From Pelistega europaea (GTDB lineage: Bacteria > Pseudomonadota > Gammaproteobacteria > Burkholderiales > Burkholderiaceae_B): 64,000 nt of DNA. Each line of letters starts with the position of its first letter. Position 1 is the first letter of the stretch. Under the pieces are notes generated by a model. It was not told where the DNA came from and ran no database searches. It saw nothing but the letters and a program-made list of their open reading frames with translations. Below are positions 29,320 to 39,273 of this stretch, piece after piece. The DNA lies in assembly GCF_013133775.1 (NCBI RefSeq), contig NZ_JABGBO010000005.1:124001-188000 (forward strand). Direction: 5' to 3'. A program made the position numbers and the translations under genes.

Positions 29320-29356
29320 GCACTCTTTTAGATTTACGAGAAATCTTCCAGAGTGC
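29320..29356 (-). terminator. Terminator of rnr-rlmB
   Basis: Two stacked stems: GCACTCT with AGAGTGC outside and AGATTT with AAATCT inside, 30 bp past the rlmB stop, with T-rich sequence following on the reverse strand. Confidence 0.7.
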
Positions 29357-29385
29357 TTGTGAATAGGCTTATGCTGACAGCTTAA

Positions 29386-30132
29386 TCAACGCTTTGCTGC
29401 GAGACGTTGGCGACTTGTCTCATATAAACACACGGCACTGGCAACGCTAACATTCAAACTTTCTACAGAGCCTGCCATAGGGATACGCACAAGTTCATCA
29501 CAAGTTTCTGCTGTCAGACGACGCATACCATCACCTTCAGCTCCCATTACCCACGCCATAGAACGAGTACCATCAACCTGATAAATGTCTTGTTCTGCTT
29601 GGTCTGTCGTTCCTACCAACCACACATCACGCTCTTTCAGCTCACGCATGGTGCGCGCTAGATTAGTCACCATTAAGTAAGGCACAGTATCTGCCGCTCC
29701 ACAAGCGACGCGTTGTACCGTAGCATTCAGCCCTACCGCACGATCTTTGGGGGCAATCACAGCGTGAACTCCCGCAGCATCTGCAGTACGCAAGCAAGCA
29801 CCCAAATTATGCGGATCAGTTACCGAGTCAAGAATCAGCAATAAAACCGGCTCAGTCACCACATCAAGAACATCATGGATATTTACCGCCAACTGCCGTT
29901 GCTCAGCCAAAGCCACTACACCTTGATGGCGGACTCCTTTCGCCAAACCATCAAGACGCTCCATGTTTACGGCGTAAATCTTAACTTTCTGACGCTCAGC
30001 CTGATCTACCAAACTTTGCATGCGTTTGTCTTTTCGAGAGGTTTCAATATAAATTTCTTTAATAGAGTCAGGGGCGTGACGCAGACGTGCTGTCACTGCG
30101 TGAAACCCTGCCAAAATCTGATGTGATGCCAT
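29386..30132 (-). CDS. rlmB: 23S rRNA Gm2251 2'-O-methyltransferase RlmB
   Basis: SpoU (SPOUT) family methyltransferase, 248 aa, modifying a conserved guanosine in the ribosomal P-site region of 23S rRNA. The three SPOUT motifs are present: [30 protein letters not shown], and [18 protein letters not shown]. The N-terminal substrate-binding domain opens with QILAGFHAV. It begins 17 bp after rnr, as in E. coli. Confidence 0.95.
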   Translation of the reverse strand: MASHQILAGFHAVTARLRHAPDSIKEIYIETSRKDKRMQSLVDQAERQKVKIYAVNMERLDGLAKGVRHQGVVALAEQRQLAVNIHDVLDVVTEPVLLLILDSVTDPHNLGACLRTADAAGVHAVIAPKDRAVGLNATVQRVACGAADTVPYLMVTNLARTMRELKERDVWLVGTTDQAEQDIYQVDGTRSMAWVMGAEGDGMRRLTAETCDELVRIPMAGSVESLNVSVASAVCLYETSRQRLAAKR

Positions 30133-30149
30133 TTTTTACCTTTATAAAA

Positions 30150-32654
30150 TTAACGTTTTTTTCTTGTGCTACGTTTACTTGAAGATTTAGTTGTTCGTCG
30201 CTTACTAGATTTCTTTGTGCTACGCTTTGCCTCTGCGGCTCGCTTGGCCTCTAACTCGGCTCGAGCAGCCTCTTTCTCCGCACGTTTGGCCGCAGCTCTT
30301 CGTTGCTTAGCAGTTTGTCCTTTTAGGGCGTCTGGTTTTGGTTTGGCTGCCCGTTTAGGTGCTGTTGAGCGTTTATTTGCACTGTTTAGCTCTTTTTGCA
30401 CAGAGGCAAAAGTTAACCCTTGTACTGGCAAGAACTCAATGCGTCTTGCTTCTAAATCTACCCGGGCCACTTTTACATGCATAACATCACCGAGACGATA
30501 ACGCTTACCTGTGGTATCCCCTATCAATTCGCCTGTCTTCTCTACATATTGGAAATATTCCCAACCTAACACAGAGATATGTACAAGCCCCTCAACAAAA
30601 AGATTATCCAGGGTCACGAACACACCGAAATTAGTCACTCCTGAAATCTTGCCGCTAAAGACTTCTCCGATATGCTCTCGCATATACCATGCTTTTAGCC
30701 ATGCCTCAACATCTCGTGAAGCATCATCAGCTCGACGCTCACTTGCTGATAATTGGCGTCCCAAGGTATCCCAAACGGCATGCTCATATTCCTTGGCAGA
30801 TTCACCCTTGGCCTTGGCTAAACCCTCTACATGGGGGACATAGCGCGTCTCTGCCAAAATTGATTTAATAACCCTATGTACTAGCAAATCAGGATAACGG
30901 CGAATTGGCGAAGTGAAATGAGTGTACGCCTCATAAGCAAGACCAAAATGCCCTACATTATCAGGGCTATACACTGCTTGTTGCATAGAGCGCAAAGCCA
31001 TGGTCTGAATCATTTGATAATCAGGACGCATACGTGCTTTATCTAACAAGGCGGCATAATCCTTGCCATGAGGTTGAGTAGCCCCACCCAAAGACAAACC
31101 AAAATACTTTAAAAAATCACGTAGGCTATCTAATTTTTCAGGTGTCGGTCCCTCATGAATACGGAACAACCCCATACGTTTATGGGTGAGAATAAAATCA
31201 GCAGCACAAGTATTGGCAGCAAGCATGCATTCCTCAATGAGGCGGTGTGCATTATTACGAATAAACGGCACGATTTGTTCAATCTTGCCCATCTCATTGC
31301 TGATGATTTTAGTCTCGACTGTCTCAAACTCCATTGCTCCACGAGCCTGACGTGCCTTGAATAATAATTCGTATAATTGGTATAAATCCTGAATCTGTGG
31401 CTGTACATGACGTAACTGTTGAGCAGAAGGTCCATCAGGCTGCTGTAGACAATCCCATACCTGAGTATAAGTCGTACGTGCATGTGAGTGAATCACTGCA
31501 TTATAGAATTGATATGCTGTCACCTGCCCTGCTTTAACCCCTGTTGCTGGAATCACCATATCGCAGACCATGACTAGACGATCGACTTCAGGATTCAAAG
31601 AGCATAATCCATTAGAAAGTACCTCCGGCAACATAGGAATCACGCGACGAGGGAAATACACTGACGTACCACGCTCCACCGCATCTTGATCAAGTGCATC
31701 ACCTGCTTTGACATAGTGAGACACATCAGCAATAGCAACTAATAAACGCCAACCACGACGTTTTCGTTTTTCTGTCCCTAGATTCACTTCTTGTGCATAA
31801 ACCGCATCATCAAAGTCACGAGCATCTTCTCCGTCAATCGTAATAAATGGAATATCTCGCAAATCAATACGGTCTTTTAAATCTTTTGCAGTCACATGAT
31901 CAGGGAGTGCATTGGCTTGTTTGAGGGCAGCTTTAGAAAATTCAGCAGGGACATTAAACTTGCGAATTGCAATTTCAATTTCCATACCTGGATCATCAAT
32001 ATCTCCCAAGACCTCAACCACTCGCCCTGTAGGCTGACTATAGCGTGTCGGCTGGGTAGTGATTTCGACAACGACAACTTTACCCTTTTCTGCCCCAGCT
32101 AATTCAGCAGTAGGAATTACAATATCATGCTTGATTCGTTGATCCTCTGGGACAACAATCCATTGATTTTGTTCATAAAGCAGACGACCAACAAGCTTAG
32201 TAATGCCTCGTTTTAGAACCTCTAGAATAATCCCCTCAAGGCGGCCTCGTGAATCCTTACCGGTCACTTTGACACTCACACTATCGCCGTGGAGAACTTT
32301 GAGCATTTCACGGTTAGGTAAAAAGACATCCTCACTACCATCATCAGGAATGAGAAAGCCAAAACCATCACGATGCCCTTGTATAGTACCTACCACAACA
32401 TTATTATTGTGCAGATTAATCTTGTAGCCTTGACGAATTGCAATCAGTTGACCATCTCGCTGCATGGCTTGTAAACGTTTTTCTAAACCAACGAGACCTG
32501 CTTCCCGTAGCAACCCAAAATGTCTTGCCAACGCATCTACGCCAATTTGCTTTTTATGCATACGCATAAATTCCAAAATATCCTCACGACTAGGCACATC
32601 AGGATCGTATTGATTGCCCATCTCTATCGGCGTATTGGCATCTCGTGTGACCAA
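30150..32654 (-). CDS. rnr: Ribonuclease R
   Basis: 3'-5' exoribonuclease of the RNB family, 834 aa. It has an N-terminal winged-helix domain, cold-shock domains, a catalytic RNB domain with DIPFITIDGEDARDFDDAV (metal-binding aspartates), a C-terminal S1 domain (GEVFSGKISGVTNFGVFVTL), and a very basic Lys/Ala/Ser tail of about 80 residues, as usual for RNase R. I place the start at the TTG at 32654, 6 nt after a perfect AAGGAG; upstream ATG codons lack such a site. It leads the rnr-rlmB operon. Confidence 0.94.
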   Translation of the reverse strand: MVTRDANTPIEMGNQYDPDVPSREDILEFMRMHKKQIGVDALARHFGLLREAGLVGLEKRLQAMQRDGQLIAIRQGYKINLHNNNVVVGTIQGHRDGFGFLIPDDGSEDVFLPNREMLKVLHGDSVSVKVTGKDSRGRLEGIILEVLKRGITKLVGRLLYEQNQWIVVPEDQRIKHDIVIPTAELAGAEKGKVVVVEITTQPTRYSQPTGRVVEVLGDIDDPGMEIEIAIRKFNVPAEFSKAALKQANALPDHVTAKDLKDRIDLRDIPFITIDGEDARDFDDAVYAQEVNLGTEKRKRRGWRLLVAIADVSHYVKAGDALDQDAVERGTSVYFPRRVIPMLPEVLSNGLCSLNPEVDRLVMVCDMVIPATGVKAGQVTAYQFYNAVIHSHARTTYTQVWDCLQQPDGPSAQQLRHVQPQIQDLYQLYELLFKARQARGAMEFETVETKIISNEMGKIEQIVPFIRNNAHRLIEECMLAANTCAADFILTHKRMGLFRIHEGPTPEKLDSLRDFLKYFGLSLGGATQPHGKDYAALLDKARMRPDYQMIQTMALRSMQQAVYSPDNVGHFGLAYEAYTHFTSPIRRYPDLLVHRVIKSILAETRYVPHVEGLAKAKGESAKEYEHAVWDTLGRQLSASERRADDASRDVEAWLKAWYMREHIGEVFSGKISGVTNFGVFVTLDNLFVEGLVHISVLGWEYFQYVEKTGELIGDTTGKRYRLGDVMHVKVARVDLEARRIEFLPVQGLTFASVQKELNSANKRSTAPKRAAKPKPDALKGQTAKQRRAAAKRAEKEAARAELEAKRAAEAKRSTKKSSKRRTTKSSSKRSTRKKR

Positions 32655-32660
32655 AGGAAT

Positions 32661-32666
32661 CTCCTT
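32661..32666 (-). promoter_or_regulatory. Shine-Dalgarno supporting a TTG start for rnr
   Basis: Perfect AAGGAG on the reverse strand, 6 nt before TTG (32654-32652), reading MVTRDANTPIEMGNQ. Confidence 0.65.
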
Positions 32667-32848
32667 AAAAATAAGTTCGACAGCATCAATCGCCACCGAA
32701 ATACACTTATTGTACGGCATTCATGGTGACTTTTTTATGATTTAAGATAATTACTACAATGAATACCGTGATGGGCAATGAAATTTCCCACGACTCAACG
32801 GCATACCGCTAAGATTCGATTATAGAATAATGCCAAAACAAAGCGTCC

Positions 32849-32940
32849 CAAACTCGCCTATGGGTTTTGTTTAAGTTACAGACTGCCTACTGGTTTTACC
32901 TAAGCCACAAACTCGCCTATGGGTTTTGTCTAAATAACTG
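32849..32940. repeat. Three-copy 29/30-bp tandem repeat including a stop codon
   Basis: AACTCGCCTATGGGTTTTGT...-type units; the last overlaps the stop codon of the permease gene at 32930-32932. Confidence 0.85.
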
Positions 32941-34207
32941 AGAAAATTGCCAGATAAATCCCCAGCAGGGCAAAATTAATGGCACTGAACCATTTTAATA
33001 AAGAAGTCTTCTCTTTAGGATAGTAGCTGGCAAACACTTTATAGCCAATCAGGTTTGCTAATGAAGCAATAAGTGTCCCCATACCACCAATATTAGCCCC
33101 AATTACCATTGCTTGAGCATGCTTGGTAAAAGGAGCTAGCAATAAGGAGGCAGGAACGTTACTAATCACTTGACTAACCCCTGCCGAAACCCATAATGTA
33201 TCCTTATAAGACTGCACACCATTACGCAAAAAATCTGCTATAGAATGGTTTTGTGATAGATTACCAACGATTAAGAAAAAACATACAAAGGTCAATAGCA
33301 TCAGGTAATCCACTTTTTTAATAGCATGAGGAAATTGCACCAACACTAGTACAACAGCTACCACCACCCACCAAGGACTATGTGCAAAATTCATAACATG
33401 CGCCAGCATAATCAGTAGCCCTGCATATGGTAGGAATTTTTGTGGTGAGGGGGAATAACGTTTTAAGAAAGGTACATGCTGGTGCAACACAGGCGAAGCA
33501 GAGGAGGTGCTAGCCACTGAAGAAGCCTCAACTTTTGGATGGGTATTAGTAGCTAAAGGTGCTTTAATTGGCGAGGGGGGATTAAAACCGTCTGCCTGTT
33601 GTGGTGAGCCAGCTGCTAAAACATGAAGTGCAGTCTGCTGTGTTGCTTCTTTATTAAAGGGTTCCTTAGCAACCAATAGACTCAATCTCCACAACATCAC
33701 TGCGGATAGTAGACAAAACAGCCACATCCATGAGAAAAAAGTCTGTACATTTAAATGATAATACGAATAAAGAAAGATATTATGCGGACTTCCAGTGGGA
33801 AATGCACTACTTCCCAGATTAGCTGCCAGAATAATCAGCACAGTACCCAACAAGGTTTCTCGCCGCGCCAACACTTGCTTTGCAATCATCAGAAAAATAG
33901 GCAAAACCGTCAAAATTGTCACATCATTGGTTAGCAACATAGAGGCGAAAAATGACAATGCCACCAACAGCTGCACCAAACTTCTCTTGCTATTGGCAAC
34001 AAGTGTTGCAAGATGGGCAATTCGGGTCAATGTACCCATTTCTTTCAGGGCTTCAATAACAATCATCAAACCAAATAACGAAATAATCACTTTGGTGTTA
34101 ATAAATTGTGTATCAAACCGCCCCAATGAACAAGCGATAACTGCTCCCACCAAAGATATGCTAAAAGTCATATCCTTGGTTAGCCAAGCCTTTAACAAAC
34201 CCAACAT
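32930..34207 (-). CDS. ArsB/NhaD/SLC13-type anion permease
   Basis: Integral membrane protein of 425 aa with roughly ten hydrophobic segments, of the ion transporter superfamily. LLTNDVTILTVLPIFLMIA and SSAFPTGSPHNIF (the first re-entrant region) and ISNVPASLLLAPF (the second) are typical. A hydrophilic insert rich in Pro, Ser and Ala separates the two halves at about residues 210-260. The start ATG overlaps the stop of the TSUP gene by one base (TAATG), so translation is coupled. The substrate is unknown; arsenite-specific features were not found. Confidence 0.8.
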   Translation of the reverse strand: MLGLLKAWLTKDMTFSISLVGAVIACSLGRFDTQFINTKVIISLFGLMIVIEALKEMGTLTRIAHLATLVANSKRSLVQLLVALSFFASMLLTNDVTILTVLPIFLMIAKQVLARRETLLGTVLIILAANLGSSAFPTGSPHNIFLYSYYHLNVQTFFSWMWLFCLLSAVMLWRLSLLVAKEPFNKEATQQTALHVLAAGSPQQADGFNPPSPIKAPLATNTHPKVEASSVASTSSASPVLHQHVPFLKRYSPSPQKFLPYAGLLIMLAHVMNFAHSPWWVVVAVVLVLVQFPHAIKKVDYLMLLTFVCFFLIVGNLSQNHSIADFLRNGVQSYKDTLWVSAGVSQVISNVPASLLLAPFTKHAQAMVIGANIGGMGTLIASLANLIGYKVFASYYPKEKTSLLKWFSAINFALLGIYLAIFSVI

Positions 34208-34974
34208 TAAATAACAAACTTTTCGTAAATGTACTTCGCCACCATCAAGAAACACATTAATACCACTAGTGGTCGTACCAGTTTAGCTCCGTTCTTAATG
34301 ACCATTAGTGAACCAATATATGCCCCTAAAATCTGACCAACAATCATCACTCCACCAACAAGCCAAACAATCTTGCCACTCACCAAAAACACCACGACAG
34401 CAGCAATATTACTCGCAAAATTAAAGACTTTGGCGTTGCCTGTGGCAGTCACAATTTGTTGTCCACGTAAGGCGATATTGGATAAAGAGAAAAATGACCC
34501 TGTTCCTGGTCCAAAAATCCCATCATAAAAGCCGATACTTGGCACCACAGTGACATTAAATAATTTCTCGTCCATCCGCGGCTTTTTCTCAATCTCACCC
34601 ACACTAGGTACCAGCAAGAAATAAAGACCAATCAGTATCAGCACAATGGGAATAATAATATCAAGCACTTTGACATTAATGAAATGCACACAAATTGTCC
34701 CAAGAGTCGCCCCAATAAAAGACATCAAGGCAGCAAACCAAATTTTTTTAAAGTTTACCACCCCTTTGCGAATCATAGTCATTGATGCCGTAAAAGACCC
34801 TGCCATCCCTTGAATCTTATTGGTTGCTAAGGCATTGACTGGAGGCAATCCAGACAGCAACAACACAGGAATCCCGATCAATCCACCACCACCAGCGATA
34901 GAGTCAATAAACCCTGCCAAAGTCGCTGCTGCAAAGAACAGTAACAACATATCCCAACTAAAGCTAAAATCCAT
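34207..34974 (-). CDS. TSUP family sulfite exporter TauE/SafE-like permease
   Basis: Membrane protein of 255 aa. GFIDSIAGGGGLIGIPVLLLSG is the first conserved TSUP motif, and GFYDGIFGPGTGSFF the second. The family moves sulfite, sulfonates or similar anions. ATG at 34974 is preferred to a TTG 15 nt upstream, though neither has a good Shine-Dalgarno. Coupled to the following permease; the pair may handle a common sulfur-containing anion, which is inference. Confidence 0.88.
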   Translation of the reverse strand: MDFSFSWDMLLLFFAAATLAGFIDSIAGGGGLIGIPVLLLSGLPPVNALATNKIQGMAGSFTASMTMIRKGVVNFKKIWFAALMSFIGATLGTICVHFINVKVLDIIIPIVLILIGLYFLLVPSVGEIEKKPRMDEKLFNVTVVPSIGFYDGIFGPGTGSFFSLSNIALRGQQIVTATGNAKVFNFASNIAAVVVFLVSGKIVWLVGGVMIVGQILGAYIGSLMVIKNGAKLVRPLVVLMCFLMVAKYIYEKFVI

Positions 34975-35198
34975 GAAATAAACCCACAAATAAAACTGAT
35001 ATTCTGTAAAACTTGAGTATTTTACGCTAATATAGGGAAAATGGAAATGTGTTCTATTTGCATAAATAGTGACAAAGCAAGGTAGCCTCTTTATTTTAGA
35101 TGATAGGACTTATTTCCCAGCAACAAGTTCTCATCCCACTTTAGCAAGTAGCATTTATTTAACAACAAGTATTAAATTTAATAAAAACAAGGAATAAT

Positions 35199-35579
35199 AT
35201 GTCCGAACACTATCTCACCATCAAAGCCATTCATATGACTTGTGCTTATTTAACAGTGTCTTTTTTATTATTTAGGGTATTTTTATCTGTCTACCGCCCT
35301 GCTCTATTACAACAAAAATGGGCGAAAGTCTTGCCTCATGTGATTGACTCTGTGTTGCTCATTTGTGCCATTATGATGGTCATGGTGATTGGCCCTCACC
35401 ATCCCTTTATTCTAGCTAAAATTATTTTACTGCTTGCCTACATTGGAGCAGGCTATGTGACTTTAAAGGTTGTCAAAAGCACATCTGGCAAACTCATCGG
35501 ATCGGCTGTGATTGTATTAATATTTGTACTAATTGTTGGGGTTGCTATACATAAAAGCCCACTTTCTTGGTGGGCATAA
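35199..35579 (+). CDS. SirB family integral membrane protein
   Basis: A 126-aa protein with four hydrophobic segments; the N-terminal LTIKAIHMTCAYLTVSFLLFR is typical of SirB proteins. AAGGA lies 6 nt before the ATG. Named after a Salmonella regulator locus; molecular role unknown. Flanked by opposite-strand genes, so monocistronic. Confidence 0.85.
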   Translation: MSEHYLTIKAIHMTCAYLTVSFLLFRVFLSVYRPALLQQKWAKVLPHVIDSVLLICAIMMVMVIGPHHPFILAKIILLLAYIGAGYVTLKVVKSTSGKLIGSAVIVLIFVLIVGVAIHKSPLSWWA

Positions 35580-35641
35580 AACTTCTTAACTATTCATTCT
35601 CATGAAATTAACCCCTGTTAGTTGCAGGGGCTAATTCACCT

Positions 35642-35731
35642 AAGGCTTAACACCAGCCTCATGGTTTGATGATTGATTGCACCCAAGGTTTACAATACCA
35701 GCCTCATGGTTTGATGATCGACTCCTGAATC
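35642..35731. repeat. 45-bp tandem duplication of the GNAT gene 3' end
   Basis: CCAGCCTCATGGTTTGATGAT occurs at 35653 and 35698. The outer copy on the reverse strand still reads INHQTMRLVL, matching the gene's VDHQTMRLVL with synonymous changes at the last two codons, but has lost the stop. Confidence 0.9.
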
Positions 35732-36118
35732 TAGGTAAATATCCCCCTCTGCCACAAAGCCATAGCGTCCATAAAATCCTAAAGCATGGGTCTGGGCAGA
35801 TAACACCAATTCTTTAAAACCATGCTGCTGACCCGCATCGATTAGGGCTTGTAGCACCATACCCCCTACTCCTGTTCCTCGAGCAGATTTCACTACGGCC
35901 ATACGACCGATATGCCCATCAGGGAGTAAACGCCCTGTCGCAACAGCTTCACCGGCTGCATCAAAGGCAACTGCATGCAGCGATACGGCATCAAACTCAT
36001 CTATCTCCATTTCAGCAGGAAATTGCTGCTCATCAACAAATACTTCAAAACGAACCTTTGTTGCAGGTTTTTCAAGGGTTATCCAGTCACCAACAACTAA
36101 TCGTAAACCATTATCCAT
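35690..36118 (-). CDS. GNAT family N-acetyltransferase
   Basis: A 142-aa acetyltransferase of the YjcF/ElaA-like subgroup. VRFEVFVDEQQFPAEMEID at the N-terminus is typical, the acetyl-CoA loop is in RMAVVKSARGTGVGGMVL, and ALGFYGRYGFVAEG is the usual C-terminal core. The substrate is unknown. The 3' end is tandemly duplicated. Confidence 0.88.
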   Translation of the reverse strand: MDNGLRLVVGDWITLEKPATKVRFEVFVDEQQFPAEMEIDEFDAVSLHAVAFDAAGEAVATGRLLPDGHIGRMAVVKSARGTGVGGMVLQALIDAGQQHGFKELVLSAQTHALGFYGRYGFVAEGDIYLDSGVDHQTMRLVL

Positions 36119-36255
36119 TATTCTTTCCTCGGCCTATTTATCTCCACTAATGTATTTTGATTGACCTGCATCTTGCTACTGATACTTTTAAGCCATTCTT
36201 CTTTACTTAATAATCAGTAAGACGTTTAGGATTATTTCAGGCAATGCTTCAATCA

Positions 36256-38052
36256 TTATCCTTGGTGTGGGGTTTCTTGTAAGGTCCAGCCGCCCTCTGG
36301 ATGAATTTGCAATACATGAGTGTGATGTACCAACAATGTGCTACGATGTCCCACACTCACTATTCGCATAGATGGATAAGTTTCACGCAATAGCTTATAC
36401 ATTGCAAACTCTAACCCCTCATCCATTGCCGCTGTTGCTTCGTCCATAAATACGACTTTAGGCTTGGTTAAGAGAATACGTGCAAAGGCCACGCGTTGTT
36501 GCTCTCCCACAGACAGCATATGAGTCCAATTCAATACTTCGCTAAGGCGTCCTGCCAAATGAGCCAAATGCACTTTATCCATCACATGTTTAGCCTGCTC
36601 TAGGGCATCAGGCGGTGGCACATCAGGATAGTACAATGCATCAATAAGACGCCCCTCTGGAAGATAGGGTTTCTGTGACAGAAACAACACTTCTTTGTCA
36701 GGACGAACAACTTCACCTTGACTATAAGGCCACAATCCAGCAATCGTTCTTAACAAAGTGGTTTTTCCTGAACCTGAGGGACCTTGAATTAATAAAGCAT
36801 CTCCTGCATTGAGACGAAAAGAGACTTCTTTCACTAGCTCACGACCTGCAGGTGTGGAAATACTCACTTTATTTAAACTTAATTCACCACCATTCGCTCG
36901 CACATTAGGTAACGGTAAATTATCTGCCTCATCAATATTATGATGAAAACCAGTCAAACGGTCTAATACCGCACGATATTGAGCAAAACTATCGTAAGCA
37001 GTACGGAAAAAAGACAAATTATCCAACAAATTACTAAATGCTTGTGCCGTTTGTACCATCCCCCCTAGCTCCAATTTACCAGCAAAAAAACGAGGAGCTT
37101 GGATAATAAAAGGAAACACTAAGGCAGTCTGTGACACAATTAAGTTAAATCCTTGAAATTTCAGGCTCCGATGAACAATTCCCCACATGTTTTCAATCAC
37201 TTCCTTAAAACGTCGAGTGAGGCGATTGCTTTCAATTTTCTCACCCGCATAGAAAGCAATACTCTCCGCATACTCACGCACACGGATAAGCGAATAACGA
37301 TAGTTCGCATTTAATCGCTCATTTAAAAAGTTTAATTGAATCAAGGGTCGACCAATACGGAACGCCAAGAACGTAGTAATCAGTACATAAATAAACAGCA
37401 TAAATACCATACCACGTGGAATTACCACTCCAAAAATTGGTAAATCGCCTGATAAGTTCCATAAAATCAAGGTAAATGCCACAGCAGATACGAGAGAAGA
37501 AATCACCCCCAATGTCAATTCTAGTGATAGCTGGGCAAACTGGATAACATCTTGTTGAATACGTTGATCAGGGTTATCAATCGGACTTTTAAGGTAGTAT
37601 GAGCGGTAATAACTCTTTTTATCTAGCCAACGTGAGAGCATCTCTTCATTCATAGTCTCACGCCATTTAATTTCAAACCGCTGTTGCAAATAATAAGCTA
37701 ACAGGATACGACTCACATGAATGGTTGCCAATACAGCAAACACACCCATTTGAATCCAAAAGGCATTGGCATCTAGCTTTTGTAAAGCAGTATACATGGT
37801 GTTGTACCAGTTGGAGAACAACACATTAATCCTCACCCCAGCTAAACTCAATAATAGAATAATGACAAAGGTCACTATCGTTAATGGTTTCTTTTTAGGA
37901 TTAAAATAATGTCCAGCAAGAGACCAGAATTGTGATGCCCAACGGGTGGTTTTAATAAGGATAAAGCCAGTAACAACTAAAAAAACTGACGAAATTAAAA
38001 AAGCTCGCCCTATCCACCAAGCGCTATCCATTAATTCTTGTGACCAATTCAT
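36256..38052 (-). CDS. SbmA/BacA-YddA type ABC transporter, fused membrane and ATPase domains
   Basis: A 598-aa half transporter. The N-terminal part has about six membrane segments with NVLFSNWYNTMYTALQ and DNPDQRIQQDV, hallmarks of the SbmA_BacA domain. The C-terminal ATPase, from about residue 385, has Walker A GPSGSGKTTLLRTIAG, the variant signature LSVGEQQRVAFARIL and Walker B VVFMDEAT. YddA relatives are linked to peptide or cobalamin-type uptake, but the substrate here is unknown. The ATG at 38052 follows GGAAG; an upstream codon adds five residues. Confidence 0.9.
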   Translation of the reverse strand: MNWSQELMDSAWWIGRAFLISSVFLVVTGFILIKTTRWASQFWSLAGHYFNPKKKPLTIVTFVIILLLSLAGVRINVLFSNWYNTMYTALQKLDANAFWIQMGVFAVLATIHVSRILLAYYLQQRFEIKWRETMNEEMLSRWLDKKSYYRSYYLKSPIDNPDQRIQQDVIQFAQLSLELTLGVISSLVSAVAFTLILWNLSGDLPIFGVVIPRGMVFMLFIYVLITTFLAFRIGRPLIQLNFLNERLNANYRYSLIRVREYAESIAFYAGEKIESNRLTRRFKEVIENMWGIVHRSLKFQGFNLIVSQTALVFPFIIQAPRFFAGKLELGGMVQTAQAFSNLLDNLSFFRTAYDSFAQYRAVLDRLTGFHHNIDEADNLPLPNVRANGGELSLNKVSISTPAGRELVKEVSFRLNAGDALLIQGPSGSGKTTLLRTIAGLWPYSQGEVVRPDKEVLFLSQKPYLPEGRLIDALYYPDVPPPDALEQAKHVMDKVHLAHLAGRLSEVLNWTHMLSVGEQQRVAFARILLTKPKVVFMDEATAAMDEGLEFAMYKLLRETYPSMRIVSVGHRSTLLVHHTHVLQIHPEGGWTLQETPHQG

Positions 38053-38441
38053 CGTAATATCTTCCAAAAAATAAGGTAGGTAGCTTTGTGGATATTAAAC
38101 CGATACAAAACCACCTACTCTCTGTGTATTCGGTGCTAGTGCCTCTAGGCTAACGTATTATATAGCAAGCAATCTTAAAACAATATCTTACGACATGGAA
38201 TCTGTCACATCACATTACGTACTGACAATACACTCATCATATGTGAGTTGTTTAATTATTTGCATTGTCTCCTACAAAACTGCCATTTTACGCTTTAAAC
38301 TTCCTTATTCTCTGACAGCTGTAATTGCTTTTTGTACAATAGCTAGATATAGCGTTGCTACACTGTTCAACATTAGCCGCCATAATTTATTTAGAACAGC
38401 TTATCGTTTTTGCTATAAGCTGCTGTTTCGCTTTACGATTT
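38053..38441. other. Divergent spacer before the DUF455 gene
   Basis: 389 bp without a credible ORF. An imperfect hairpin lies near 38076-38118 (TAGGT...CTTTG with CAAAA...ACCTA) in the leader of the ABC gene. Nothing else recognisable. Confidence 0.4.
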
Positions 38442-39227
38442 ATGATGAATTTTCGGGAACAAGCCCTGTTTGCTTTACAACAAACTGTTATTGAAGACAA
38501 GATTAATGCTACCAATGCGATTTCTCTAGAGAATTGTCCTCTTGACCCCTCTCAATCAATCACCAACACCACAGCTTTACCTGGCAGACCAGACAAGCCA
38601 GAATTAGTTGATCCTCGTACAGTTAAAGTTCGCGCAGTAGGCTCAGAACAAGGACGTGCAGCCTTACTCCACGCCATTGCTCATATTGAATTTAACGCCA
38701 TTAACCTAGCTTTAGATATTATCTGGCGCTTTCCCAATATGCCTGAACAGTTTTACACAGATTGGCTACGTGTGGCAAAAGAAGAATGCTACCACTTTGG
38801 GCTAGTACGCACTCACTTACAAAGCATGGGCTATGACTATGGTGATTTTGTAGCGCATAGTGGGCTATGGGATATGTCTGAAAAAACCACTGAGGATTTA
38901 ATTGCTCGTCTTGCCTTGGTGCCTCGAACTTTAGAAGCCAGAGGGCTGGATGTTAATCCTGGCATGCAAGAGAAATTTACTCAAATAGGTGATAACAAAG
39001 CGGTTGAGATTTTGTCCATTATTCTGCGTGATGAGGTAGGTCATGTTGAGATTGGTAATCGTTGGTATAAGTACCTCTGCCAGCAACATCAATTAGACCC
39101 TGTCAAACACTATGCTCACTTACTAGTCAGTTATGGTACTTCAAAACCACGTGGTCCTTTTAATGTCGCAGACCGCATGAAAGCAGGCTTTTCACAGGAA
39201 GAAATTGATTGGTTACAAGCAGGTTAA
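38442..39227 (+). CDS. DUF455 family ferritin-like protein
   Basis: A 261-aa protein of the DUF455 family, with a ferritin-like four-helix domain related to MiaE. Likely di-metal ligands are in AHIEFNAI, EECYHF (ExxH) and RDEVGHVEIG (ExxH). Function unknown; probably a di-iron or related oxidoreductase. I start at the ATG at 38442 (MMNFREQAL); upstream in-frame sequence to 38355 looks noncoding. There is no Shine-Dalgarno. dadA starts 46 bp later. Confidence 0.85.
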   Translation: MMNFREQALFALQQTVIEDKINATNAISLENCPLDPSQSITNTTALPGRPDKPELVDPRTVKVRAVGSEQGRAALLHAIAHIEFNAINLALDIIWRFPNMPEQFYTDWLRVAKEECYHFGLVRTHLQSMGYDYGDFVAHSGLWDMSEKTTEDLIARLALVPRTLEARGLDVNPGMQEKFTQIGDNKAVEILSIILRDEVGHVEIGNRWYKYLCQQHQLDPVKHYAHLLVSYGTSKPRGPFNVADRMKAGFSQEEIDWLQAG

Positions 39228-39273
39228 CCATCGTGCCTATAGCACAATACCGTAAATTTTAGGAGATAAAAAA

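Larger units (their letters stand above)
28995..29385. other. Spacer between rlmB and the PLP-enzyme gene
   Basis: 391 bp. It holds a 16-bp minisatellite and the rlmB terminator. The remaining part is AT-rich with no supported ORF or riboswitch. Confidence 0.5.

Noticed and set aside
28995-29385. Possible SAM riboswitch before the PLP enzyme
   Set aside because: No recognisable SAM riboswitch core in the leader.
38195-38494. 99-aa ORF before the DUF455 gene
   Set aside because: No family pattern or ribosome-binding site; it overlaps the DUF455 start in another frame.
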